DNA of 7,041 bases from Chloroflexota bacterium (GCA_003446775.1 DMCH01000063.1:1-7041), one strand, 5' to 3'; positions 1 to 6,606 are shown, counted from the stretch's first letter. Numbers and translations are program-made. Notes: generated by a model from the sequence alone, not told the origin.

Positions 1-1
1 G

Positions 2-208
2 CGCATGGTCGCGCGGGCCCTCGACACTAAACTTCAGCTCGCATTCGACGCTGCTGTAGCGGAGGCGATGGCGCGGACGGCTCCCGGCCACGGAGGGAGA
101 GTAAATGTATTCACCTCCCCGCCACGCGGGGAGGTCGGACTCCGCTTGCGGAGTCCGGGTGGGGAGGTACAGCTACCAAGGCGGCCCGAAAGCAGGTTGA
201 GAGGCTAG
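2..208 (+). CDS. Possible 3' end of a plus-strand gene, running through a repeat (weak)
   Basis: One plus-strand frame is open from the left edge to a TAG at 206-208, while the other two plus frames stop at 28-30 and 57-59. The first 35 or so residues are alanine-rich and look like an ordinary helical C-terminus. The rest is simply the translation of the structured repeat at 113-168 plus its flank. The ORF would converge on the CoA-binding gene, the two stop codons sharing the four bases CTAG at 205-208. No family is recognisable. The third-position GC of the first part is moderate, roughly two thirds, so coding is possible but unproven. It may equally be non-coding sequence in a GC-rich genome. 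Sequence left of the window would decide it. Confidence 0.2.
   Translation, partial: RMVARALDTKLQLAFDAAVAEAMARTAPGHGGRVNVFTSPPRGEVGLRLRSPGGEVQLPRRPESRLRG
113..168. repeat. Structured intergenic repeat, copy 1 (two hairpins plus a third arm)
   Basis: On the plus strand, ACCTCCCCGC (113-122) pairs perfectly with GCGGGGAGGT (126-135) around a CAC loop. Immediately after, CGGACTCCGC (136-145) pairs with GCGGAGTCCG (148-157) around TT. A third arm GGGGAGGT (161-168) repeats the 3' arm of the first hairpin and could compete for its 5' arm. The core at 115-133 is identical over 19 bases to that at 4471-4489. The element follows the last gene of the lon operon, 37 bases past its stop. It could help end transcription, but no clean T-run follows on the minus strand. 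It resembles dispersed palindromic repeats seen between genes in many GC-rich bacteria. Confidence 0.8.
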
Positions 209-621
209 GCGGCGGCGGCTTTCTTGATCCGGTACAGCGAGCTGGTCACCGCGGTGCATTCGTCCTCGACGTAATCCAGCCCCGCCGACTCCGCGATCCG
301 GCGCGCCTCGTCGGAGCGGATGTCGAGCTGCAGCCACAGCGCTTTCGCTCCGACCGCGACCGCCTGCCTCGCGATTTCGGGCGCGTCAGCCGCCGGCCTG
401 AACACATCGACCAGGTCGATCTTCTCGGGCACCTCGGCCAGCGAGCGGTACACACGCTCGCCGAACAGCATGTCGGCATACGGATTGATCGGGATGATGC
501 GAAAGCCGCGCTTCTGAAGGCCAAAGGGCACCGAACCGCCGGCCTTGTTGGGGTCGCGCGAAGCGCCCACCACTGCAATCACCCTGGCCGCCTCGAGGAT
601 CTCCCGTCCCGACTTGCTCAT
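205..621 (-). CDS. CoA-binding domain protein (YccU type)
   Basis: This is a complete 138-residue protein, the usual size for stand-alone CoA_binding_2 (COG1832) proteins, which are a single Rossmann-like domain. Visible marks are the first strand and nucleotide loop VIAVVGAS (14-21), followed by SRDPNKAGG, then INP (45-47), DVFRP (72-76), and the paired motif ALWLQLDI with SDEA (94-106). The C-terminal VEDECTAV (118-125) contains the family cysteine, C122. The family resembles the CoA-binding domain of succinyl-CoA synthetase. Its physiological role is not established, and CoA or acyl-CoA binding is inferred from the fold. ATG at 621 lies 7 bases after the dehydrogenase stop, so it is probably the last gene of the lon operon. 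The Shine-Dalgarno site is weak. The protein ends in a KKAAAA tail. Confidence 0.9.
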   Translation of the reverse strand: MSKSGREILEAARVIAVVGASRDPNKAGGSVPFGLQKRGFRIIPINPYADMLFGERVYRSLAEVPEKIDLVDVFRPAADAPEIARQAVAVGAKALWLQLDIRSDEARRIAESAGLDYVEDECTAVTSSLYRIKKAAAA

Positions 622-628
622 TACAAAC

Positions 629-1549
629 TCAAGCCCCGTGGCGGGCAGGTGTATTCCCTGCTTCGACTCCCAGCAACGGCTGGCCGGCGGCGTAGCGGCG
701 GATCTGCTCGCCTGCGAACCGATAGCCGCGCGGTTCCCAGCGGGCCACCGAACCCGCGATGTGTGGAGTGATGAGAACGTTCGGCAGGTGCCAAAGAGGA
801 TGGTCGGCCGGAAGCGGCTCTGGATCGGTCACGTCGAGCGCGGCACGAATGCGGCCGGAGCGCAAGGCTTCCACCAACGCCTCGGTGTCGACCGTCTTGC
901 CGCGGCCCGCGTTGACGAATAGCGCGCCGGGCTTCATTCGGGCGAGAAATACAGCGTCGACGAACTTTTCCGTTTCGGGTGTGAGTGGCAGCAGGTTGAC
1001 CACCACGTCGGCCTGCGGCATCAGGTCTGGCAGCGCTGAAACGGGTTGCGCATCGTCGCGTGCGTGCCGGGCGACGCCAATCACTCGGGCGCCGAACGGT
1101 GCCAGCCGAGCGGCGAGAGCCCGGCCTATAGATCCATGGCCGACGACGAGCACGGTGTGGCCCTCGAGATCGTCGATCGTCTCGGGCTCGGCGCCGCTTC
1201 GGTTCCACTCCGCGCGCCGCTGGAACTCGATGAACGCAGGCAGCCGGCGCTGCATCGCCAGAATCGCCGCCACCACCCATTCGGAAACGGGCCCATCGTG
1301 GACTCCGACCGCCCTGCACACGATGATCCCCGCCGGCACCTTGGGCAACAGCCAATCGACACCCGCGCTCAGCGACTGGACGACGCGCAGTCTGGGCAGC
1401 TCGTCGAAAAGGCCGGGCAGCCGGTCGGCGATATCGAAGCTGAGGACCACGAACTCGACGTCCGGTCCGGCTTCAGCGACCAGCTCGACACCCGAAGGCA
1501 ACGGTTCGAGCTCGCGCCGGAGCGGCACGTCAGGGACGAGTACTTTCAT
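629..1549 (-). CDS. D-isomer-specific 2-hydroxyacid dehydrogenase, probably NADP(H)-linked
   Basis: This complete 306-residue cytosolic enzyme is predicted to interconvert a 2-hydroxyacid and its 2-oxoacid with NAD(P)H. The catalytic domain halves are about residues 1-95 and 270-306, flanking the nucleotide-binding domain. The dinucleotide loop is GHGSIG (137-142). The catalytic triad expected for the family is present: R216 in NAGRG, E244 in DVTDPEP and H263 in TPHIAGS. The second Rossmann strand (VIGVARHAR, 156-164) ends in R161 where NAD-specific members have an acidic residue. That suggests NADP(H), as in glyoxylate/hydroxypyruvate reductases. The substrate cannot be told from sequence, and at about 306 residues it lacks the regulatory ACT domain of many SerA proteins. 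It starts with ATG 16 bases after the Ddn-like stop, without a clear Shine-Dalgarno site. Confidence 0.9.
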   Translation of the reverse strand: MKVLVPDVPLRRELEPLPSGVELVAEAGPDVEFVVLSFDIADRLPGLFDELPRLRVVQSLSAGVDWLLPKVPAGIIVCRAVGVHDGPVSEWVVAAILAMQRRLPAFIEFQRRAEWNRSGAEPETIDDLEGHTVLVVGHGSIGRALAARLAPFGARVIGVARHARDDAQPVSALPDLMPQADVVVNLLPLTPETEKFVDAVFLARMKPGALFVNAGRGKTVDTEALVEALRSGRIRAALDVTDPEPLPADHPLWHLPNVLITPHIAGSVARWEPRGYRFAGEQIRRYAAGQPLLGVEAGNTPARHGA

Positions 1550-1565
1550 GGGGCGGAAAGTTGAG

Positions 1566-2057
1566 CTAGCCGGAGAGTCGCGTCAGCCGGACGATCGGGA
1601 TCTCGCGGTCGGTCTTGGACGGATACTTGCCATACCGCGCGGAGATGGCCGCGATGCGAGCGAGCGCCGTCTCGCGCTCGCTTCCCGTGAGCGATTCGCA
1701 CTGGACTTTCATCTTGCGGCTGCCCACTTCGAGCGAAACGTCGTCCGGGTGCCGAACCATGTTCTTGAACCAGGCAGGATGGCGCGGTGATCCATTGTTT
1801 GAGGCCACCATGAGCCACGCCTCGTCCCCGTCTGCGAACCCGCCCACAGACACCGTGCGTTCCTCGCCCGACTTGGCTCCCTTGGTGGTCAGCAGGACCA
1901 CCGGGAACCCCATCATCGTGGCCATCCGGTTCGTTCCGCCCGTCTTCCGATATGACTTGATCCCTCTTTTGGCGAGCGGTTCCAACAGCCTCTGCAGCCA
2001 CTTGGGGCCCATGCCCCGCGTGCCGTAGGTTCCTTCAGGGGAGGGCTGGATCGGCAC
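1566..2057 (-). CDS. Ddn-family nitroreductase/quinone reductase (F420-type)
   Basis: This 163-residue protein belongs to the family of mycobacterial Ddn (PF04075), small split-barrel proteins that use reduced F420 to reduce quinones or nitro compounds. Signature stretches are LLTTKGAKSGEERT (55-68) and VASNNGSPRHPAWFKN (84-99), which form the deazaflavin pocket in characterised members. F420 use and substrate are inferred from the family. No signal peptide or membrane segment is visible. The start is GTG at 2057-2055, overlapping the lon TAG by one base (TAGTG), so translation is probably coupled to lon. An in-frame ATG at 2012 (residue 16, MGPKWLQ) would give 148 residues, closer to the usual length. 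Neither start has a well-spaced Shine-Dalgarno site, so the start is uncertain. Confidence 0.87.
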   Translation of the reverse strand: MPIQPSPEGTYGTRGMGPKWLQRLLEPLAKRGIKSYRKTGGTNRMATMMGFPVVLLTTKGAKSGEERTVSVGGFADGDEAWLMVASNNGSPRHPAWFKNMVRHPDDVSLEVGSRKMKVQCESLTGSERETALARIAAISARYGKYPSKTDREIPIVRLTRLSG

Positions 2058-4396
2058 TAGGCCGCGACGCTCTTGCTGTCGGCCGCCGGCTCGAGCGCGA
2101 ACTTCAGCACTTCCTCGACCCGGCTCGCGAGGTGGAACGTCATCTCGTTGCGCACGCTCTCGGGGACGTCATCGAGGTCCTTCTCGTTGCGGCGCGGGAG
2201 GATGACCTCCTTGAGCCCCATCCGGTGAGCGGCCAGCACCTTCTGCTTGACGCCTCCGATGGGCAGCACCAGGCCCTGCAGCGTGACCTCGCCCGTCATG
2301 CCGACCGTGCTCCGAACGGCGCGGCCCGTGAGCAGGCTCACGATCGCGGTCGTCATCGTCACGCCGGCCGACGGACCGTCCTTGGGCACGGCGCCCGCGG
2401 GAACGTGGATGTGGAACGCCTTCTCGATCGAGTCGGCCTCGATGCCGAGGTCGGCAGCGTGCGACCGCACGTACGAGAGCGCGATCTGCGCCGACTCCTT
2501 CATGACGTCGCCGAGCTGGCCCGTGAGGATCAGGCTGCCCTGGCCCTTCGAGGCCGTGGTGGCCGTCGCCTCGACGAACAGCACGTCTCCGCCTGAGCCG
2601 GTCACCGCGAGGCCGGTTGCCACGCCCGGGACCGCGGTCCGAGCAGCGACCTCGTTGTCGAACTTGGGCTTGCCCAGGAACTCGCGCACGCGCTGCTGCG
2701 TGATCTCGACCGGCGGCGTGAGCGCCGCGGTCGCGATCTTGGTCGCGACCTTGCGCGTGATCTTGCCGAGCTCGCGCTCGAGGTTTCGCACCCCGGCCTC
2801 ACGAGTGTGGTCCGTGATCACGCTCATGACCGCCTCGTCGGTCACGGTGACCTCGTCGGCGTTCAATCCCGCCTGCTTGACCTGCCGCGGGAGCAGGTGG
2901 TCCTTCGCGATCGCGATCTTCTCCTGCTCGGTGTAGCCGTCGAGCCGGATCAGCTCCATGCGGTCCAGCAGCGGCGCGGGGATGGTCTCCGACACGTTGG
3001 CGGTCGGAATGAACAGCACCTCCGACAGGTCCAGGTCGACCTCCAGGTAGTGGTCGCGGAACGTGTTGTTCTGCGCGGGGTCGAGCACTTCTAGCAGCGC
3101 TGCCGAAGGGTCGCCCCTCCAGTCGCTGCCGACCTTGTCGATCTCGTCCAGCATGATGACCGGGTTCTTGGTCCCGGCTTCCTTGAGAGCGCGCACGATG
3201 CGGCCCGGGAGCGCGCCGACGTAGGTGCGCCTGTGGCCGCGGATGTCCGCCTCGTCGCGGATGCCGCCCAGCGACACACGCGTGAACTTGCGGCCGAGGG
3301 CGCGGGCGACCGACTCGCCCAGCGAGGTCTTGCCGGTGCCGGGAGGGCCGACCAGGGTGATGATCGCGCCCGAGCCGCGCCCGCCGAGGACTTCGAGGCC
3401 CCGTTCCTTGCGCAGCTTGCGGACCGCGAGGAACTCGATGATGCGCTCCTTCACGTCGTCCAGGCCGGTGTGGTCCTGGTCGAGGATTCGCCGCGCTTCG
3501 CCGAGGTCGTAGTTATCGTCGGAGCGCACGTTCCAGGGGATGTCCAGCATCCAGTCGAGGTACGTGCGGATCCAGCCGTACTCGGGGTTCTGCTCGCTGG
3601 TGCGCTCCAGGCGGCCCAGCTCGCGCTCGACCTCCACCAGCACTGCTTCCGGCATGCCGGCCTTCGCGACCTTTTCGCGGTACGTCGTGACGACATCACT
3701 GCCGCCCTCGTTCAGCTGCTTCTTGATCGCCTCCATCTGCTGGCGCAGCAGGAACTCGCGCTGCGTCTTCTCCATGCCCTCGGCGACGTCGCTCCGGATC
3801 TTCTCCTTGAGCGATGCATCGGCAAGGACCTGCTTCATCCAACCGATCAGCTTCGTCAGGCGCTCTTCCAGGTCGACCGTCTCGAGCACCTCGAGCTTCT
3901 GGTCGGTGGTGAGGTCGGGCGAGTAGCCGGCCAGGTCAGCCAGGTGGCCGGGCGTCTTGGCGGCGCGGAGGAACTGAACGACCTGCGGGACACCGCGCGA
4001 CTCGACCAGGTTCTCGAGCATGGCGCGGTACTCGCGCGAAAGCTCGATCGCCCTGTCGCTGGCGGGGTCCGGGTCGGGGATCGGCTCCGCCTTCACCCAG
4101 AGCGCCCCGCCGATGTCGGCCTGGCCGCTGCCCAGCCGCGCGCGGTACTCGCCGCGGAGCATGAAGGCCTCGGCGCCGGTCGGAAGCTCGGCGGAGTCTC
4201 CCAGGCGGGCGACGGTGCCGATCGTGCCGTACTTCCCGTCGATGCGGGGGACGAGCAGGATCAGCCGGTTGCCCTGCCGGGCGGCTTCGATGGCGGCCTT
4301 GGCCGTATCGCCTTCGACGGCAAGGGTGACGGTCATATGCGGGAGGACGACCACGTCGTCCATGGGCATGACGGGGAGTAGTTCGTTCGTTGGCAT
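2057..4396 (-). CDS. lon: ATP-dependent protease Lon (endopeptidase La)
   Basis: This is a complete 779-residue LonA-type protease, a cytosolic AAA+ hexamer that unfolds and degrades damaged and regulatory proteins. Domains in order are the N-terminal substrate domain (about 5-195), coiled linker (195-260), AAA+ module (300-545) and S16 peptidase (585-770). Walker A is GPPGTGKT (350-357), Walker B is VIMLDEID (413-420), and N467 and R537 sit at the sensor positions. The catalytic dyad is S676 in DGPSAG and K719 in GGVKQK, with the 43-residue spacing of E. coli S679/K722. The N-domain (PVMPMDDVVVLPH, and GALWVKAEP near 97-105) resembles actinobacterial Lon. I chose ATG 4396 because AGGAGA lies 7 bases upstream. 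ATG 4426 has no Shine-Dalgarno site but could act leaderless. The frame stays open to 4624, but that stretch crosses a repeat and the permease gene. The protein ends in SVAA. Confidence 0.97.
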   Translation of the reverse strand: MPTNELLPVMPMDDVVVLPHMTVTLAVEGDTAKAAIEAARQGNRLILLVPRIDGKYGTIGTVARLGDSAELPTGAEAFMLRGEYRARLGSGQADIGGALWVKAEPIPDPDPASDRAIELSREYRAMLENLVESRGVPQVVQFLRAAKTPGHLADLAGYSPDLTTDQKLEVLETVDLEERLTKLIGWMKQVLADASLKEKIRSDVAEGMEKTQREFLLRQQMEAIKKQLNEGGSDVVTTYREKVAKAGMPEAVLVEVERELGRLERTSEQNPEYGWIRTYLDWMLDIPWNVRSDDNYDLGEARRILDQDHTGLDDVKERIIEFLAVRKLRKERGLEVLGGRGSGAIITLVGPPGTGKTSLGESVARALGRKFTRVSLGGIRDEADIRGHRRTYVGALPGRIVRALKEAGTKNPVIMLDEIDKVGSDWRGDPSAALLEVLDPAQNNTFRDHYLEVDLDLSEVLFIPTANVSETIPAPLLDRMELIRLDGYTEQEKIAIAKDHLLPRQVKQAGLNADEVTVTDEAVMSVITDHTREAGVRNLERELGKITRKVATKIATAALTPPVEITQQRVREFLGKPKFDNEVAARTAVPGVATGLAVTGSGGDVLFVEATATTASKGQGSLILTGQLGDVMKESAQIALSYVRSHAADLGIEADSIEKAFHIHVPAGAVPKDGPSAGVTMTTAIVSLLTGRAVRSTVGMTGEVTLQGLVLPIGGVKQKVLAAHRMGLKEVILPRRNEKDLDDVPESVRNEMTFHLASRVEEVLKFALEPAADSKSVAA

Positions 4397-4403
4397 CTTG
4401 GGG

Positions 4404-4409
4404 TCTCCT
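4404..4409 (-). promoter_or_regulatory. Shine-Dalgarno site deciding the lon start
   Basis: Read on the minus strand, AGGAGA stands 7 bases before the ATG at 4396, ideal spacing. It is the clearest ribosome binding site in the window, and it favours that start over the upstream in-frame ATG at 4426. Confidence 0.7.
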
Positions 4410-4434
4410 GGGTTGCTGGGGTTCATAACTAAGG

Positions 4435-4462
4435 AACGTTTTTCCCACCCCGGCTCATTCCC
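4435..4462 (-). promoter_or_regulatory. Predicted SigR/SigH-type ECF promoter of lon
   Basis: On the minus strand, GGGAAT (4462-4457) is followed after 18 bases by CGTT (4438-4435). This matches the -35/-10 pattern known for Streptomyces SigR and mycobacterial SigH (GGAAT, about 18-19 bases, GTT), the sigma factors of thiol-oxidative and heat stress. Expected transcription start is about 4430-4426, which would give a leader of roughly 30 bases before the lon ATG at 4396 or a leaderless message from ATG 4426. Streptomyces SigR is reported to control protease genes including lon. The match is by eye, no sigma factor gene is in the window, and a chance match is possible. Confidence 0.5.
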
Positions 4463-4469
4463 AATCTTG

Positions 4470-4526
4470 GCTCCCCGCCACGCGGGGAGCTCCGGCCGCG
4501 CCGCCAGGCGCCGCCGGTGGGGGGGG
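4470..4526. repeat. Structured intergenic repeat, copy 2
   Basis: GCTCCCCGC (4470-4478) pairs with GCGGGGAGC (4482-4490) around the same CAC loop as copy 1. Its second hairpin has different bases: CCGGC (4492-4496) pairs with GCCGG (4513-4517) and GCGCC (4498-4502) with GGCGC (4507-4511), with one C-C mismatch between them and a GCCA loop. The third arm is degenerate, a run of eight G (4519-4526) where copy 1 has GGGGAGGT. It fills the gap between the permease stop and the lon promoter and has the same orientation relative to the genes as copy 1. It could separate the two transcripts, but no T-run follows the hairpin. Confidence 0.75.
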
Positions 4527-4538
4527 ACCCGGGCAGCC

Positions 4539-5801
4539 CTACCCGATGCCGGCCGCGGTCCGGCCCCGGCGCGACAGGGCGTCGACGGCTGCCGCGAGGA
4601 AGAGGACGAGGCCCGTGACCGCAAACTTGGCGCCGGCGCTCAAGGACAGCAGGCCCATGCCATTGTCGATGGCCTGGATCACGGTGGCGCCGAGGAGTGC
4701 GTGCACGACCTTGCCGCGACCTCCGAACAGGCTGGTGCCGCCGATCACCGCCGATGCGATGGAGTAGAGAAGGATGTTGCCGCCGCCGACCCCCGTGTCG
4801 ACCGACCGCAGCCGGGAGGCGAGCACGATGCCGCCCAGGGCAGCCATTGTGGAGGCGATGGTGAAGACGGCGATGCGCACCCCGGCGACGTTGATGCCGG
4901 CCCGCCGGGCCGCCTCGGCATTGCCACCGACCGCGTAGACATGACGGCCAAACTTAGTCCGGCCGGCCAGCACGGTGAGGATGACCAGCATGATCACGAT
5001 CAACACCGTGATCACCGGCACACCCTGGATTGGGACCAGGAGGCCGCGGTTCTCGTTGCACACATAGACGACGACTGCTCCAAGGCCGGCCACTAAGACC
5101 GCCCGGAAGGCGAGCAGTGGCAGTGGGTCGACGGACAGGTGTCGCCTTCGCCGGACGATGTACTGGCCCATCAAGAAAGAGACATAGAGCGCGACACCGA
5201 CAATGAGCACCAGCCAGCCTTGGTCTGGAGTGAGGAGCGAGTTGGCAACGCCGACGATGACCGGGTTGTCGATCGGGATGGTGCCCCTGTCGGCGACCAG
5301 CAGTAGAACCACCCCGTTCCAGCCCAGCAGCCCGGCCAGGGTGACGACGAAAGAAGGGATTCGCATCAAGGCCACGATGGTGCCCTGGAGGGCTCCGATC
5401 AGGGCGCAGGCCGCCACCGCAGCCAAAACTGAGAGCTCCCAGGGCCAGGGATGCTGGCCCGTCACGGTAAGGGCAAGGATCGCGGCCCCCACGCCGCTGA
5501 CGTAGCCGACCGAAAGGTCGATCTCTCCGAGGATTAGGACGAAGACGACACCCATCGCGATCACCGCGACGCCTGACCCCTGCACGAGCAGGTTGGCCAG
5601 GTTCTGGGCGGTCAAGAAGTTCTGGTTGAGGTTCTGGAAGACGATCGAGATGACGACGAGGCCGAGGATGATGGGCAGCGTTCCAAGCTCGCCTGAACGC
5701 ACGCGGCCGAGGTAGCCGCGCAGGTACTCGCGAATCGCAACAGCCATCGGTTGCCTGGCCGACGGACCGCCGGCAGGCGATGTGGGAGTGCTCAATGCCA
5801 C
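4539..5801 (-). CDS. xylH: XylH-type sugar ABC transporter permease
   Basis: This 420-residue inner-membrane permease of the CUT2 class (BPD_transp_2, PF02653) imports a pentose-like sugar with the ATPase and binding protein encoded upstream. Hydrophobic segments lie at about 41-56, 74-92, 98-113, 122-145, 149-170, 196-213, 230-247, 261-279, 308-327, 342-358 and 390-407. Family motifs are GEIDLSVG (92-99), YAVGGNAEAARRAGI (289-303) and IGGTSLFGGRG (353-363). The long loop and extra helices around 215-280, ending in TKFGRHVYAVGGN, match XylH rather than the shorter RbsC proteins. Xylose is the likely but unproven substrate. Translation starts at GTG (5801-5799), 13 bases after the ATPase stop. 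ATG 5747 (residue 19) is an alternative, and neither has a strong Shine-Dalgarno site. Confidence 0.93.
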   Translation of the reverse strand: MALSTPTSPAGGPSARQPMAVAIREYLRGYLGRVRSGELGTLPIILGLVVISIVFQNLNQNFLTAQNLANLLVQGSGVAVIAMGVVFVLILGEIDLSVGYVSGVGAAILALTVTGQHPWPWELSVLAAVAACALIGALQGTIVALMRIPSFVVTLAGLLGWNGVVLLLVADRGTIPIDNPVIVGVANSLLTPDQGWLVLIVGVALYVSFLMGQYIVRRRRHLSVDPLPLLAFRAVLVAGLGAVVVYVCNENRGLLVPIQGVPVITVLIVIMLVILTVLAGRTKFGRHVYAVGGNAEAARRAGINVAGVRIAVFTIASTMAALGGIVLASRLRSVDTGVGGGNILLYSIASAVIGGTSLFGGRGKVVHALLGATVIQAIDNGMGLLSLSAGAKFAVTGLVLFLAAAVDALSRRGRTAAGIG

Positions 5802-5814
5802 CCTGGATGAGGCC

Positions 5815-6606
5815 TTAGGTCTCTTCCCGAACCGCGTGCGCCGGCTGCCGGCGGTATCGGCCGGTCGTGATCAGCTCCACGACCTCCTGGCTGTCGACGT
5901 CGGCCGTCGCCACGTCAGCCGCCATCCGGCCCAGGTGGAGCACCGAGATCCTGTCGGCCACCGCGAAGACATCGTTCAGGTTGTGCGAGATCAGGATCAC
6001 ACCGAGGCCGCTCTCGGCCAGGCGGCGGACGAGGGCGAGCACCTGCGCTGTCTGCGCGACTCCAAGGGCGGCGGTGGGCTCGTCGAGAATCGCCAGCTTC
6101 GACTTCCACAGCACAGCCTTGGCCACAGCGACGGACTGACGCTGCCCTCCGGAGAGGCTCGCCACAGGCATCCGCAGCGACTTGAGCGTGGTCACGTTCA
6201 GGTCGCGCAGCGTCTGTCCGGCGGCGATCTCCATGGGCGTCTCGTCCAACAACCTGAGCCAGTTTCTGATCTCACGGCCGAGGAACATGTTCTGAACCGA
6301 ATCCAGGTTGTCGCAAAGGGCGAGGTCCTGGTACACGATCTCGATCCCCAGGTGGGCGGCGTCCTTGGGGCTGTGAATCGCCACCTCTTTGCCCTCGAAG
6401 AGGATCTGTCCATGGTCGAAGGGGTGGATGCCGCCGATGCACTTGATCAATGTCGACTTGCCGGCGCCGTTGTCGCCCACCAGGGCCGTCACCGTGCCGG
6501 CCGGGGCAACGAAATCGACGTCCTTGAGCGCTTGCACGGCTCCGAAGCTCTTTGATACCTTCCTCAGCTCCAGGAGTGGTGGTGTCGTCTGAGGCGTTTG
6601 GCTCAT
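5815..6606 (-). CDS. Single-cassette sugar ABC transporter ATP-binding protein
   Basis: This 263-residue ATPase energises the XylH-type permease encoded 13 bases downstream. All cassette motifs are intact: Walker A GDNGAGKST (44-52), Q-loop Q93 (VYQDLAL), signature LSGGQ (151-155), Walker B LAILDEP (171-177, D175 and E176) and switch H208 (ISHNL). E. coli XylG and RbsA carry two fused cassettes in about 500 residues. This protein has one, like Sinorhizobium FrcA, so it presumably works as a homodimer. I therefore leave the symbol blank although it occupies the xylG position. ATG 6606 is preceded by AGGA about 11 bases away, a poor Shine-Dalgarno site, which fits lower expression than the binding protein. 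Confidence 0.94.
   Translation of the reverse strand: MSQTPQTTPPLLELRKVSKSFGAVQALKDVDFVAPAGTVTALVGDNGAGKSTLIKCIGGIHPFDHGQILFEGKEVAIHSPKDAAHLGIEIVYQDLALCDNLDSVQNMFLGREIRNWLRLLDETPMEIAAGQTLRDLNVTTLKSLRMPVASLSGGQRQSVAVAKAVLWKSKLAILDEPTAALGVAQTAQVLALVRRLAESGLGVILISHNLNDVFAVADRISVLHLGRMAADVATADVDSQEVVELITTGRYRRQPAHAVREET

Noticed and set aside
105..200. Short plus-strand ORF with a good-looking GGAGGGAG site before ATG 105
   Set aside because: Its 31 codons are almost entirely the structured repeat, so it is best explained as chance.
759..1790. 343-codon plus-strand open frame over the dehydrogenase and Ddn-like genes
   Set aside because: It is antisense to two clear gene families. Its Ser/Arg/Thr-rich composition is typical of a shadow frame in GC-rich DNA and it shows no domain.
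3233..4381. 382-codon plus-strand open frame antisense to lon
   Set aside because: It lies wholly inside the conserved lon gene. Its low-complexity Ala/Leu/Asp/Arg composition mirrors lon codons and no motif is recognisable.
4434..4449. Inverted repeat GGAA-N5-TTCC near the lon promoter, considered as a LexA or HspR operator
   Set aside because: It has only four-base arms and fits neither the GAAC-N4-GTTC LexA box nor the CTTGAGT HAIR element. It overlaps the better promoter match.
4470..4490. Hairpin after the permease as a rho-independent terminator
   Set aside because: The stem is strong, but no T-run follows on the minus strand (CAAGATTGGG). It is annotated as part of the repeat instead.
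4519..4526. Run of eight G as a phase-variation tract
   Set aside because: It lies outside any gene and upstream of the predicted -35 element within the repeat. It is more likely repeat decay or a sequencing-length ambiguity.
4020..5096. 358-codon plus-strand frame spanning lon start, repeat and permease
   Set aside because: It crosses two real genes and an intergenic repeat and has a shadow-like composition without a family.
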